From Photobacterium angustum (GTDB taxonomy: Bacteria; Pseudomonadota; Gammaproteobacteria; Enterobacterales; Vibrionaceae), in the NCBI RefSeq assembly GCF_002954615.1, contig NZ_MSCJ01000001.1:1364001-1428000 (forward strand): DNA of 64,000 bases. Direction: 5' to 3'. Of the stretch, positions 37,961 to 45,430 are shown in pieces (positions within the stretch are counted from its first letter, which is position 1; the number at the start of each line of letters is the position of its first letter). The position numbers and the translations under genes were made by a program. A model generated the notes under the pieces. It was given only the letters and a program-made list of their open reading frames with translations, ran no database searches and was not told where the DNA came from.

Positions 37961-39169
37961 CTAGAGCAATAAAATAATACTCACAATCGCTGCACTCATT
38001 AAGTTTGCCAGTACACCAGCCGCAACTGCGCGGATACCGTATTTCGCAATAAATGGACGGCGCTCAGGAATTAAGCTTCCCATACCACCAATCAAAATAG
38101 CCAGCGTTGTAATATTGGCAAAGCCACATAATGCAAAAGTAACAACAGCAAGGCTGTGTGGCGATAAGGTATCCTGCACTTTAATCATATCAATGAAAGC
38201 AACAAACTCGTTCATCACTACTTTCTGACCAATTAACGAACCCGCCGTTACCGCCTCGCTCATTGGAATACCCAGTAAAAGTGCAACTGGTGCAAACAGG
38301 TAACCAATCAACATTTGGAACGTTAAGCCATGAATACCAAAGAATTCACCAATATCGCCTAACAAGCCATTAAATAATGCAATAACACTGATAAAAGCAA
38401 TCAATGTTGCACCAATAGTCACCGCCATACGCAAGCCAGACATTGCACCATCAGCCAACGCTTCAACTACATTGGTTGCTTTAGGAATTTCAACACTGGT
38501 AATTTCATTCGCTGATAGCTTATTCTCGCTTGGCGGCATAATGATTTTTGACATTAATAAACCAGCAGGCGCAGACATAAACGCAGCGGCAATCAAGTAA
38601 TTTAAATCAACACCAACAGCGGCATAACCCACCATCGTAGAACCTGCAACAGAAGCCAAACCACATGTCATCACCGCAAAAAGTTGTGAATCATCCATAG
38701 ATTTTAAGTACGGTTTAATAACCAGTGGGACTTCAGACATGCCGACAAAAATGTTGGCACCAGCAGATAATGATTCAGCACGACCCGTACCTAAAATACG
38801 TTGTAGCGCGCCACCAAAAATATTAACGACTTTCTGCATAATACCTACGTGATACAGCATAGAAATCAGTGCAGAAAAGAAAATAATAATACCAAGTACA
38901 TTAACGGCAAATACAAAACCGATACTACCTGTTGCCAAACCACCAAATAAAAATGACAAGCCATCTTTACCATAATCGGTGACGTACGTTACGCCATTGC
39001 TGACAGCTTGTAGTGCTGTTTTACCCGCAGGGATATATAAAACAATTAAGGCAAACAGTACTTGTAACGCAAACGCGATAGACACCATTTTTACAGGAAT
39101 ACGCTTTTTATCCGTTGAGATAAGAAACGCGAGTAAAAGTAGAACGAATATACCTAATAAAGCAATCAT
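37961..39169 (-). CDS. nupC: NupC-type concentrative nucleoside transporter
   Basis: 402 residues from ATG 39169, which aligns with the usual CNT N-terminus; the frame extends 22 residues further upstream. About ten membrane helices. Conserved CNT features: GTGRAESLSAGANIFVGMSE in the first substrate hairpin and ALCGFANITTLAILIGGMG in the second. The V. cholerae CNT of known structure is of this type; it imports nucleosides with sodium. Terminator shared with the DUF2059 gene. Confidence 0.92.
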   Translation of the reverse strand: MIALLGIFVLLLLAFLISTDKKRIPVKMVSIAFALQVLFALIVLYIPAGKTALQAVSNGVTYVTDYGKDGLSFLFGGLATGSIGFVFAVNVLGIIIFFSALISMLYHVGIMQKVVNIFGGALQRILGTGRAESLSAGANIFVGMSEVPLVIKPYLKSMDDSQLFAVMTCGLASVAGSTMVGYAAVGVDLNYLIAAAFMSAPAGLLMSKIIMPPSENKLSANEITSVEIPKATNVVEALADGAMSGLRMAVTIGATLIAFISVIALFNGLLGDIGEFFGIHGLTFQMLIGYLFAPVALLLGIPMSEAVTAGSLIGQKVVMNEFVAFIDMIKVQDTLSPHSLAVVTFALCGFANITTLAILIGGMGSLIPERRPFIAKYGIRAVAAGVLANLMSAAIVSIILLL

Positions 39170-39740
39170 GAGATCTTTGTTGTTACCCAAAATAGAGTTG
39201 CATTGTATTTGCACTAAAAATACAAGCAACATCACATTGTTAGTAAGTTGTTACACCAAGAGTGATACATCTAAACTTATTGAGCTAATAACAAAGCGAA
39301 CCCATAAAAATCATAACATTAGCTTTAAATGCTGTCTTATTGTTTCCATATAAAAAAAATAATTTGCTTTAACGCAATAAAATCGAAAATATCAGCCTAT
39401 TTAACAAGCATATATGTGCTGATATTTTCAACAAAAAATACTAATTCATTGCACGACAATCTATCAATTACGCCTATTTAACTCATACCAAGTGTGCATC
39501 ACCTCTTTTATTGCTGATAGGAAATAGTAAGATCTGCCTCCATTACTCAGCCTCAATGCTGTTTTGCTCAAAAGAGGTGTAACACATGATGATTATTGAG
39601 TTATCAGTTCGTATCGTTTTGCAAAGAAAGCATATAAATAGTGAGATTTAGAGGGTGAAAGCTTAATTTTGCATGCGCACTTTTGGATAAAATATTATTT
39701 AAAGTTGTTCTATATAGGCTGTTAGGTATTAATAAAAGTA
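39170..39740. other. Intergenic region between nupC and the cassette cluster
   Basis: 571 bp, AT-rich, without a convincing gene. It contains the nupC promoter region at its left part. A short minus frame at 39604-39807 overlaps the decayed attC and is not protein-like. GCTGTTAGG at 39719-39727 resembles an attC end in the opposite orientation, without a partner. Confidence 0.45.
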
Positions 39741-39838
39741 TGAGGAGCGTTGCACGAAGTGGTGAGAAATTGTTGGCTAAATAGTGAATGCAGTGAACAA
39801 TCGCCAACTGTTTTTGTCCATAATTATATATTTTTACA
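39741..39838 (-). repeat. Decayed attC-like site after the leftmost cassette gene
   Basis: On the minus strand ggacaaaaacagttgg follows the stop codon and matches ggacaaaatacagttgg in the attC at 41852-41948; a partner arm with agccaacaat lies 40 nt on. Terminal AAC/GTT triplets are lost, so it is probably inactive. Boundaries approximate. Confidence 0.35.
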
Positions 39839-40354
39839 TTTTATATCAATAAGTTGATTAACGACATCTGGTAACTTTTGAAAAGAATTATTAGCATATG
39901 CAATCACAAAGTATTCACCTCTCATTTGATTAAAACCCAATATTTTTTTTGCTTTAGCTACATTACTGAAATAATCATCAATCTCCAATTGAGAAATTTT
40001 CAACTCAATTGAAATCCCATATTCACCACCATAAAGCTTTTCATGTTTTATGTTGCCAACATTATCCCAACTTACATCAAGGACTGTAGGCTCTTCACTT
40101 GGTGAAAGAGACGATGGGAAATGTATTCCGTTATCATCAGCGGTGAAATATACCCAACCTTTCCAATTTGATGGCTTGAGCGCCACAAGTAAGAATACCA
40201 AACCTAAAATCAAGAAGGCATAGCTCAAAAGCCATGGAGAATTGTCAGCCCAGGAACCATAAGCTAATAAAAATATTCCAGACACTAGAGCATAAAATGA
40301 GCATATTAACTTAGCTCCCCATGCCGGTGTTTCGTATTTAAAGACTCGATTCAT
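39824..40354 (-). CDS. Cassette-encoded membrane protein, hypothetical
   Basis: 176 residues from the ATG at 40354. A longer frame to 40405 would start inside the upstream attC, so the shorter start is preferred; neither has a strong ribosome site. Two membrane helices (about 15-33 and 42-60) are followed by a soluble domain of about 110 residues rich in beta-forming sequence (TVLDVSWDNVGNIKHEKLYG). No family recognised. Distal gene of the cassette cluster. Confidence 0.7.
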   Translation of the reverse strand: MNRVFKYETPAWGAKLICSFYALVSGIFLLAYGSWADNSPWLLSYAFLILGLVFLLVALKPSNWKGWVYFTADDNGIHFPSSLSPSEEPTVLDVSWDNVGNIKHEKLYGGEYGISIELKISQLEIDDYFSNVAKAKKILGFNQMRGEYFVIAYANNSFQKLPDVVNQLIDIKCKNI

Positions 40355-40383
40355 ATATAGATAACACCAATGTGAAAGAAACA

Positions 40384-40497
40384 TATAACGTTTAATAACG
40401 GGCATTTACTACCCCAAAAGGTTTGAAACACCTAAATAACAACACTTCAATGATAAATGGCAGCGCGAGTAAACGTCCTATTCAGGCTCTCGTTATA
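40384..40497 (-). repeat. attC site
   Basis: 114 bp. On the minus strand it begins TATAACG and ends CGTTATA. Arms align as tataacgagagcctgaatag against tataacgtttaataacggg, then gtttact against atttact. It starts 6 bp after the stop of the 40503 gene. Its 3' arm is closely similar to that of the attC at 63739-63851 (gtagtaaat/ctagtaaat). Confidence 0.75.
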
Positions 40498-40502
40498 ATT
40501 AA

Positions 40503-40859
40503 CTAATCCTCGTACCGAAGAAATCTATACTTCTGTGTACCCGAGTCATCATAAACGTTTTTTTGCAGCATTACTTTTGAGCCAACTCTTATAGGATAAC
40601 CTTGGGGTAACCTGACTTTTATTGTCTCTACCTCTATAGGTATAAATACAAGTAACCAATGTTTATTCCCTACTACTGTATGCGTCGTGACACGATCCAC
40701 AATCTTTCCACTAATCAATTCAACACTGTGTTGTTTGGTTCGATTTGTATATATCCCATATGCAATCGATAAGAATACAGTTAGTAATAAAGTAGCCAAA
40801 AGCAACCTTTTCGTTTGATGGATTGCGATACTTCTAGCTACTTTTTCCTTAAATTTCAT
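40503..40859 (-). CDS. Cassette-encoded single-pass membrane protein, hypothetical
   Basis: 118 residues. A basic N-terminus is followed by one membrane helix (about 19-38) and a small extracytoplasmic beta-rich domain with SGKIVDRVTTHTVVGNKHWL. ATAGG precedes the ATG. The soluble part loosely resembles DUF3592-like beta domains, not enough to assign. Flanked by attC sites on both sides. Confidence 0.7.
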   Translation of the reverse strand: MKFKEKVARSIAIHQTKRLLLATLLLTVFLSIAYGIYTNRTKQHSVELISGKIVDRVTTHTVVGNKHWLLVFIPIEVETIKVRLPQGYPIRVGSKVMLQKNVYDDSGTQKYRFLRYED

Positions 40860-40898
40860 CCTATAAACCTAAGCCAAATATAATGCTAAATTACACGG

Positions 40899-41007
40899 GG
40901 ATTACCACAGTACCAATCGGCGTATTTACTAAACTGATTAACTACTGCAATCACTATAATTTATTAAAAAAGTTTTAACGTGTCCGCTTAAAACGCATGA
41001 GTTACAT
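40899..41007 (-). repeat. Degenerate attC site
   Basis: 109 bp. The left arm starts at the stop codon (tgtaactcatgcgttttaag) and the right arm holds aatcagtttagtaaatac, which parallels aatcagtttgggctagtaaa in the attC at 63739-63851. The 3' GTT triplet is changed, so the site is likely decayed. Confidence 0.5.
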
Positions 41008-41829
41008 GAGTTGTGCAATATAGTCTGCAATCTTGTGGCTAGCTGAGAAGTATTGGCTTATGGGTAAATCCAAACTTAGCTTTTCAACATCAACGGACAA
41101 TGAATCATACTTTTCTTCATACTCCTGCCAGCTGACTTTAACAGTGTGTTGAACTACACCATGAGTGACTAATAAGCTTGCGAACTGTTCTGGAGTATAT
41201 CCTCTGGCCTCTGCAATAAAATGCTGACGACCTGATACTTTAGTATTTTGTGTTAAGAACAAATAATAATTTGCTACATCTAAAACATGTACATACTGGT
41301 TATACCCCGTACTTGGAATAGCAACGTCTATTACCGAATTAGATTTTTCTGCAATTATTCGTTTGAGTTGGCAGGACTCGCCACCGTAAATAATGCTGGG
41401 ACAGTAGACAATATGCCAGTTGTCAGATAGCGCCTTTTCTAATGTTTCAACGTCCAATTTAACACTATCGAACGGCTTAAAATTAAACTTAACTAAATCC
41501 CTTTCATTAGAGTAACCAAATAACCATACACCTGATGTATGTATCTTAAGAGAATCTCTTGAAGCAAACCTATTCAAATCGGAAAACAATTTTTGTTCGA
41601 TCGATAAAATTTGTTCACTATTGAATTCAGACCAGTGCGGACGCGCACAATTTATAACAACACCAAATTGTCCATACATTTCACGATTTGTTGGTGTAAC
41701 ACTGCTGATTTCACCTTTGAGCTTTGAGTTTTCACGTTGATAGGTGTAAACATCAAAACCTTTGTCCCTAAACAATCTAACTACATGACGCCCCACATAA
41801 CCATTTGCACCAGCCACTAGTACTTTCAT
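41002..41829 (-). CDS. Cassette-encoded NAD(P)-dependent epimerase/dehydratase-like protein
   Basis: 275 residues of the extended short-chain dehydrogenase fold. The nucleotide-binding motif GANGYVG is at residues 7-13. HTSGVWLFG lies at the position of the active-site Ser/Thr, but the YxxxK pair is not obvious; the segment YSNERDLVKF is the nearest, so catalysis is uncertain. GAGGTAG precedes the ATG. Sugar-nucleotide or oxidoreductase activity possible; no pathway context because it is a cassette gene. Confidence 0.75.
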   Translation of the reverse strand: MKVLVAGANGYVGRHVVRLFRDKGFDVYTYQRENSKLKGEISSVTPTNREMYGQFGVVINCARPHWSEFNSEQILSIEQKLFSDLNRFASRDSLKIHTSGVWLFGYSNERDLVKFNFKPFDSVKLDVETLEKALSDNWHIVYCPSIIYGGESCQLKRIIAEKSNSVIDVAIPSTGYNQYVHVLDVANYYLFLTQNTKVSGRQHFIAEARGYTPEQFASLLVTHGVVQHTVKVSWQEYEEKYDSLSVDVEKLSLDLPISQYFSASHKIADYIAQLM

Positions 41830-41851
41830 GCTACCTCGAAGTTTAATTTAC

Positions 41852-41948
41852 ACGTAACGCTTTGCTAAGCGACAAAATAGTGTTGTTTAAAATGTTGAAC
41901 GAAGTAAAACAACCAACTGTATTTTGTCCGTTTGAGAAACCTGTTATA
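41852..41948 (-). repeat. attC site
   Basis: 97 bp. The minus strand runs TATAACAGG...GCGTTACGT, with AAC and GTT at the ends. Arms align as tttctcaaacggacaaaata against ctttgctaagcgacaaaata, followed by gttggttgttt against gtgttgttta. The stop codon of the 41944 gene lies inside the R'' box, a common cassette arrangement. Confidence 0.85.
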
Positions 41949-42531
41949 TTTTTACTGGAATTTTCCAAGTTCTTTTTATGGCATCCATATTTTCTACAAA
42001 TTCTAATCTAATCTCCCAATGGTATTTATTCTGGGATGCAAACCATTCATTAGTCGGTTTCTTTCCTTCAGGGATAACAAACTCAAAATCTAATGTTGTT
42101 TTAGACTCAACAAATTTTATAGTTGGAGTAATTGTTGTTTGCCAAACTTTATTATGCTGCCCAGAACCAGCTTTACTTGTTTTCCAACAGGTCAGAAATA
42201 ATACTTTGACTTTATTGAATTGATTTCGCTCTATTAATATTGAACCACTCGCCCTTCTTCCGATAGAACAATATCTAGGTGTTAAAATTAATGGCGTTTT
42301 ACCTAATTTTTTATATTTTTTATTTTGAAATGAGCCGAGCACATATAGCAGCAGAGTAAATATAAAAAATACAAAACCTACTATAACTGCTCCTGCTGAT
42401 GCATTCTGTATCGATGAATAAATAACGCCTAATGTTGGCACTAAACAAAGTATTGATCCTATATATAACCCTTTAGATTCACTTTTTTCTTCGCTATGTA
42501 TAACAGATTTAAATTCGTCCATGATGATCAT
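41944..42531 (-). CDS. Cassette-encoded membrane protein, hypothetical
   Basis: 195 residues. Two membrane helices (about 22-40 and 47-67) are followed by a soluble domain of about 125 residues ending KRTWKIPVKI. The layout is like that of the leftmost cassette protein though sequences differ. A second in-frame ATG three codons in is an equal start candidate. The stop overlaps the attC. No family recognised. Confidence 0.7.
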   Translation of the reverse strand: MIIMDEFKSVIHSEEKSESKGLYIGSILCLVPTLGVIYSSIQNASAGAVIVGFVFFIFTLLLYVLGSFQNKKYKKLGKTPLILTPRYCSIGRRASGSILIERNQFNKVKVLFLTCWKTSKAGSGQHNKVWQTTITPTIKFVESKTTLDFEFVIPEGKKPTNEWFASQNKYHWEIRLEFVENMDAIKRTWKIPVKI

Positions 42532-42563
42532 CCGTGTAACTTATAAATCAAGCTGAATAAAAA

Positions 42564-42655
42564 TATAAGGCCGCATTAAGGAATGAGCAGACTTGTCTAT
42601 CCTATGAGCGAAAACAGCAATCGTTGCAAATCACTCTTAAATGCTTTTTATAAGG
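42564..42655 (-). repeat. attC-like site with altered core
   Basis: 92 bp. Arms align as tataaaaagcatttaagagt against tataaggccgcattaaggaa, typical of Vibrio-type attC structure. The outermost triplets read AAA and CTT rather than AAC and GTT, so recombination may be impaired. Confidence 0.6.
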
Positions 42656-42664
42656 TGCCTTCAG

Positions 42665-43138
42665 CTACTGACTAACCCAAACAACCTTCTCATCTTTAGC
42701 TGGAACTTCAAACCAAGACCAGAACATTTTCATCATTTCTGGAGTCATTTCGTAAGATTTACCTTTTGGATCGGTGTTACGCTCAAAAGCTCGCTGACAG
42801 CAAGTTTCGTATAGAACATCAAGGTAATGCATTTCACAGGTATAACCTTGTTCTGAAGCCCAAGATACAATCCGCTCTCTATCCGCCAGTGTCCAATAAC
42901 CAAAGTCGAAAATAACAGGAATACCGAGCTTAATAAGTTGAAATGAGGCTTCTTGGAACAACTCTTCCAACGTCCTAATACGTAGATTGAATAGCTCTCG
43001 CTCCATGTGCTCACCAAAGAGTGGAATCATCCATTCATCTATCGAGAAACGAAAACCTTTTGTGCTCTCTGCTAATTCCTTGGCGTACGTCGTTTTTCCA
43101 GAGCCAATAAAACCGCTAATAAAGTACAACTGAACCAT
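42665..43138 (-). CDS. Cassette-encoded P-loop kinase
   Basis: 157 residues. Walker A GFIGSGKT is at 9-16, followed by FSIDEWMIPLFG, a Walker-like DFGYW and an Arg-containing lid (CCQRAFERN). The pattern matches small AAA/zeta-toxin-like or chloramphenicol-phosphotransferase-like kinases; such cassette kinases can inactivate antibiotics or small metabolites, but the substrate cannot be told. GTTATAAGC, an attC-type 3' end, lies just upstream. Confidence 0.78.
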   Translation of the reverse strand: MVQLYFISGFIGSGKTTYAKELAESTKGFRFSIDEWMIPLFGEHMERELFNLRIRTLEELFQEASFQLIKLGIPVIFDFGYWTLADRERIVSWASEQGYTCEMHYLDVLYETCCQRAFERNTDPKGKSYEMTPEMMKMFWSWFEVPAKDEKVVWVSQ

Positions 43139-43154
43139 CTAATTCCCTTTAGCT

Positions 43155-43281
43155 TATAACAATGTATTAATAAGCATTCTTACTTTTACGCAAAAATATA
43201 CTCATAAAATACCTCTATCATAATCGATATAGTTTTTATATATCATTAGCTTGACTGCATTATTTACGTTCAATGTTATTT
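43155..43281 (-). repeat. Possible degenerate attC upstream of the kinase gene
   Basis: 127 bp. On the minus strand it begins aataacattgaacgtaaataatgcagtc and ends in gcttattaatacattgttata; the two arms share ataacaatg-like ends and aataatgc/aataagca. The match is weak and the region before it lacks a cassette gene ending at the site. Confidence 0.3.
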
Positions 43282-43350
43282 GATAGGATGTAGTGCTTAA
43301 CTCAAAGTAGAGTAGCAGTATATTGAAACTTTTTAATACTGAGTATTTCA

Positions 43351-43378
43351 AAGAAAAGCCTCGACAATATCGAGGCCG
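43351..43378 (-). terminator. Terminator of the 43386 gene
   Basis: gcctcga (43358-43364) pairs perfectly with tcgaggc (43370-43376) and the minus strand continues TTTTCTTTG. Confidence 0.85.
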
Positions 43379-43385
43379 AATAGAT

Positions 43386-43673
43386 TTACTTATAGAACTG
43401 ATGACGTCTTTTGGAGTTATGTTTCCAACATTTTGCAAGATCATAGACATATGCAGGGTAATCATCCCATGGGGTCGCTAAAGCTCGTCCTCTAGCTGCT
43501 CTAAGCCTCATTGGATACCCTTTGTACTCAATTTCATGAAGAAAAAAGTAACTCTTTTCCTGCTTAGTTGAGAACTGCTTATGGATCCGACTGCGAATAC
43601 AAGGATATGCATTCCAGCAATATAGACCATCAGTTTGAACTTGTTTTCGGTACTGTTGCTTTAATTTTTTCAT
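43386..43673 (-). CDS. Small basic hypothetical protein
   Basis: 95 residues, strongly basic, beginning MKKLKQQYRKQVQTDGLYCW and ending KHNSKRRHQFYK. It is rich in Arg, Lys, Tyr and Trp; no family recognised. GGAGGG lies about 4 nt upstream of ATG and a strong terminator follows, so it is probably a genuine gene. It borders the cassette cluster but has a terminator instead of an attC after its stop. Confidence 0.65.
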   Translation of the reverse strand: MKKLKQQYRKQVQTDGLYCWNAYPCIRSRIHKQFSTKQEKSYFFLHEIEYKGYPMRLRAARGRALATPWDDYPAYVYDLAKCWKHNSKRRHQFYK

Positions 43674-43940
43674 TTACCCTCCAGGCTTACATTACCTAGA
43701 AGGGATCCTCTGCGAAGTAGTTCATTCCTACACCTGTATATGATGTATAACGCTTTTAGCCTAGCAAATTAGTCGCTGTATATAATGAGATATATGCCAA
43801 AACACAGTACAAAACCATTAACAAACCTTATCGACGAAGAAAATAGCTTTAAGCCATTTCTTAACCACCAATCTTTCTCTACTGACTTCGCTATTATTTA
43901 TGCTAGTGTTACGAAAAATAGTAAAAAGAAGCACCATTTA

Positions 43941-44174
43941 ATGAAACGTATTGTCTTATTTAGCCAGAAAAACTGCTCAAACTGTAAAGATGCACAACAA
44001 TATATGACAAGTAAAAACTACAGTTATCGTTTGGTTGATATCAGCTCACCAAAAGGAAGAAAGGAATTTAATAGTACTGGCGCTAGATCTGTCCCTGTTT
44101 TAAAAATTGGTGATCAGGTGTTAATTGGCTGGAATATTACCAAGTTTGAAAAAGCATTAAAGTCAAAAGACTAA
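43941..44174 (+). CDS. Glutaredoxin-family protein
   Basis: 77 residues from ATG 43941; the frame is open further upstream (to 43785) but that extension is not protein-like for this family. The redox motif CSNC is at residues 12-15, with a cis-Pro in GARSVPVLKIGDQVLIGWN. Short NrdH-like/glutaredoxin proteins reduce disulfides using glutathione or thioredoxin reductase. Monocistronic with a terminator. Confidence 0.8.
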   Translation: MKRIVLFSQKNCSNCKDAQQYMTSKNYSYRLVDISSPKGRKEFNSTGARSVPVLKIGDQVLIGWNITKFEKALKSKD

Positions 44175-44221
44175 GAAAGCATTTCATACTACTTTTCAGT
44201 GAGTTATTATTTTTTAGATAT

Positions 44222-44252
44222 AAAAAACCGACAGCATGTGTCGGTTTTCTTT
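44222..44252. terminator. Bidirectional terminator between the glutaredoxin gene and cvfB
   Basis: aaaaccgaca (44224-44233) pairs perfectly with tgtcggtttt (44239-44248). Confidence 0.9.
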
Positions 44253-44275
44253 TACTCGATTTATCGAGCAAGTTG

Positions 44276-45118
44276 TTAGTCATTGTCGTTTAAGCGGATA
44301 CCTTCACGCTCAATAACAATTAACCCTTTCTTGTATAAGCCACCAATCGTTTTCTTAAAGGTTGCTTTACTTGTACGGAAAACTTGGAAGATTTCATCAG
44401 GCGTTGATTTATCACTTACTGGGATAAAACCACCTTTACGCTCTAACGAGGTTAAGATTTTATCCGCTAGATCGTCAACACGATCTTTACCCATTTTCTG
44501 TAGTGAAAGGTTTAATTTACCATCTGGACGAATTTCTTTAATGTAAGCTTTTAATGCTTTACCAATAAATAGCTTACCAAATGATTCAGTTTTAAAGAAA
44601 AGTCCCCAGTGTTTACCTTCAACCACCGCTTTAAAACCAAGATCTGTTACTTCAGCAATAATTACCTGCACTTCTTGACCGATCTGGTAAGTTGCCGGTG
44701 TTTTATCTAAGTAACGGTTAAATTTGGTAGTCCCCACAATACGACCAGACGCTTTGTCTGTATATACGTGAATAACTACTTCCTGACCTTCTTCTAAACG
44801 ACGGCGTTGCTCACTAAATGGAATAAGCAAATCTTTCGTTAAACCCCAATCAACAAACGCACCAATGTTGGTTACACCCACTACACGTAGTTTTGCGAAA
44901 TCGCCAACTTGTGCATAAGGTTCCGTTGTTGTAGCAATGACTTCGTCATTCGAGTCGAAGTAAATAAATACTTTTAACTTATCGCCTAGCTCGGTACCTG
45001 CTGGAACTGAGTTCTTAGGTAACAGGATATTACCGAAGTCTTCACCACCATCAAGAAATACGCCAAAATCTACTAGTTTGACGACTTCTAGTGTGTTGTA
45101 TTTTCCAATTCTAATCAT
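44276..45118 (-). CDS. cvfB: S1-domain RNA-binding protein CvfB
   Basis: 280 residues with tandem S1-type OB folds: residues about 5-60 (VKLVDFGVFLDGGEDFGNIL), 70-130 (VVGVTNIGAFVDWGLTKDLL) and 145-210, ending in a winged-helix-like C-terminus (KATFKKTIGGLYKKGLIVIE). This matches CvfB/YitL proteins, which bind RNA and affect virulence or stress gene expression in other bacteria. Cytoplasmic and monocistronic. Confidence 0.85.
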   Translation of the reverse strand: MIRIGKYNTLEVVKLVDFGVFLDGGEDFGNILLPKNSVPAGTELGDKLKVFIYFDSNDEVIATTTEPYAQVGDFAKLRVVGVTNIGAFVDWGLTKDLLIPFSEQRRRLEEGQEVVIHVYTDKASGRIVGTTKFNRYLDKTPATYQIGQEVQVIIAEVTDLGFKAVVEGKHWGLFFKTESFGKLFIGKALKAYIKEIRPDGKLNLSLQKMGKDRVDDLADKILTSLERKGGFIPVSDKSTPDEIFQVFRTSKATFKKTIGGLYKKGLIVIEREGIRLNDND

Positions 45119-45430
45119 GTATCAGGTACTCTCTGCGTAGGCAACGACACGCGTTTGGTGATGTTGCTTCAATATCTTTATCAATCAATTTATTAGCTGC
45201 ATGATGAATTAGCTATATCTCGCTAATCAATCGGCTATAATGCACGTGTTGTGCTTAGATTGCTGCATTATACGTGATGTTGGTTCGCAACGCCTGACCT
45301 ATCTGCATTTATTTGATGATTTTTCATGCTATCAGCGCAAACTTATATAGTTAACAGTAATATTTAAAACCAACTTATTCTAAAATTAATAGATTAAGTT
45401 ATTGTTGTAGATCTTGGAGGATATCAATAA
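45119..45430. other. Intergenic region between cvfB and a divergent membrane protein gene
   Basis: 312 bp with promoters for both divergent genes. No gene or riboswitch recognised. Confidence 0.4.

Larger units (their letters stand above)
39741..43281 (-). mobile_element. Integron cassette cluster without integrase (CALIN)
   Basis: Five unrelated genes in one orientation are each followed within 0-15 bp of the stop codon by an imperfect inverted repeat of about 92-127 bp with attC features. The sites at 41852-41948 and 40384-40497 keep the AAC/GTT core triplets at their ends; three others are altered, and the site at 43155-43281 is doubtful. Products are small membrane proteins, an SDR-like enzyme and a P-loop kinase, typical cassette cargo. 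No tyrosine recombinase or attI lies within the window, so the term CALIN fits. With genes reading left, the original attI side would be at the right. Confidence 0.75.

Noticed and set aside
39604..39807. 67-codon minus-strand frame left of the cassette cluster
   Set aside because: It overlaps the decayed attC and has no ribosome site or protein-like conservation signal.
43746..43920. tataacgcttttagcc, resembling an attC 3' end upstream of the 43386 gene
   Set aside because: No pairing arm within normal attC distance; the nearest candidate would give about 170 bp with poor pairing.
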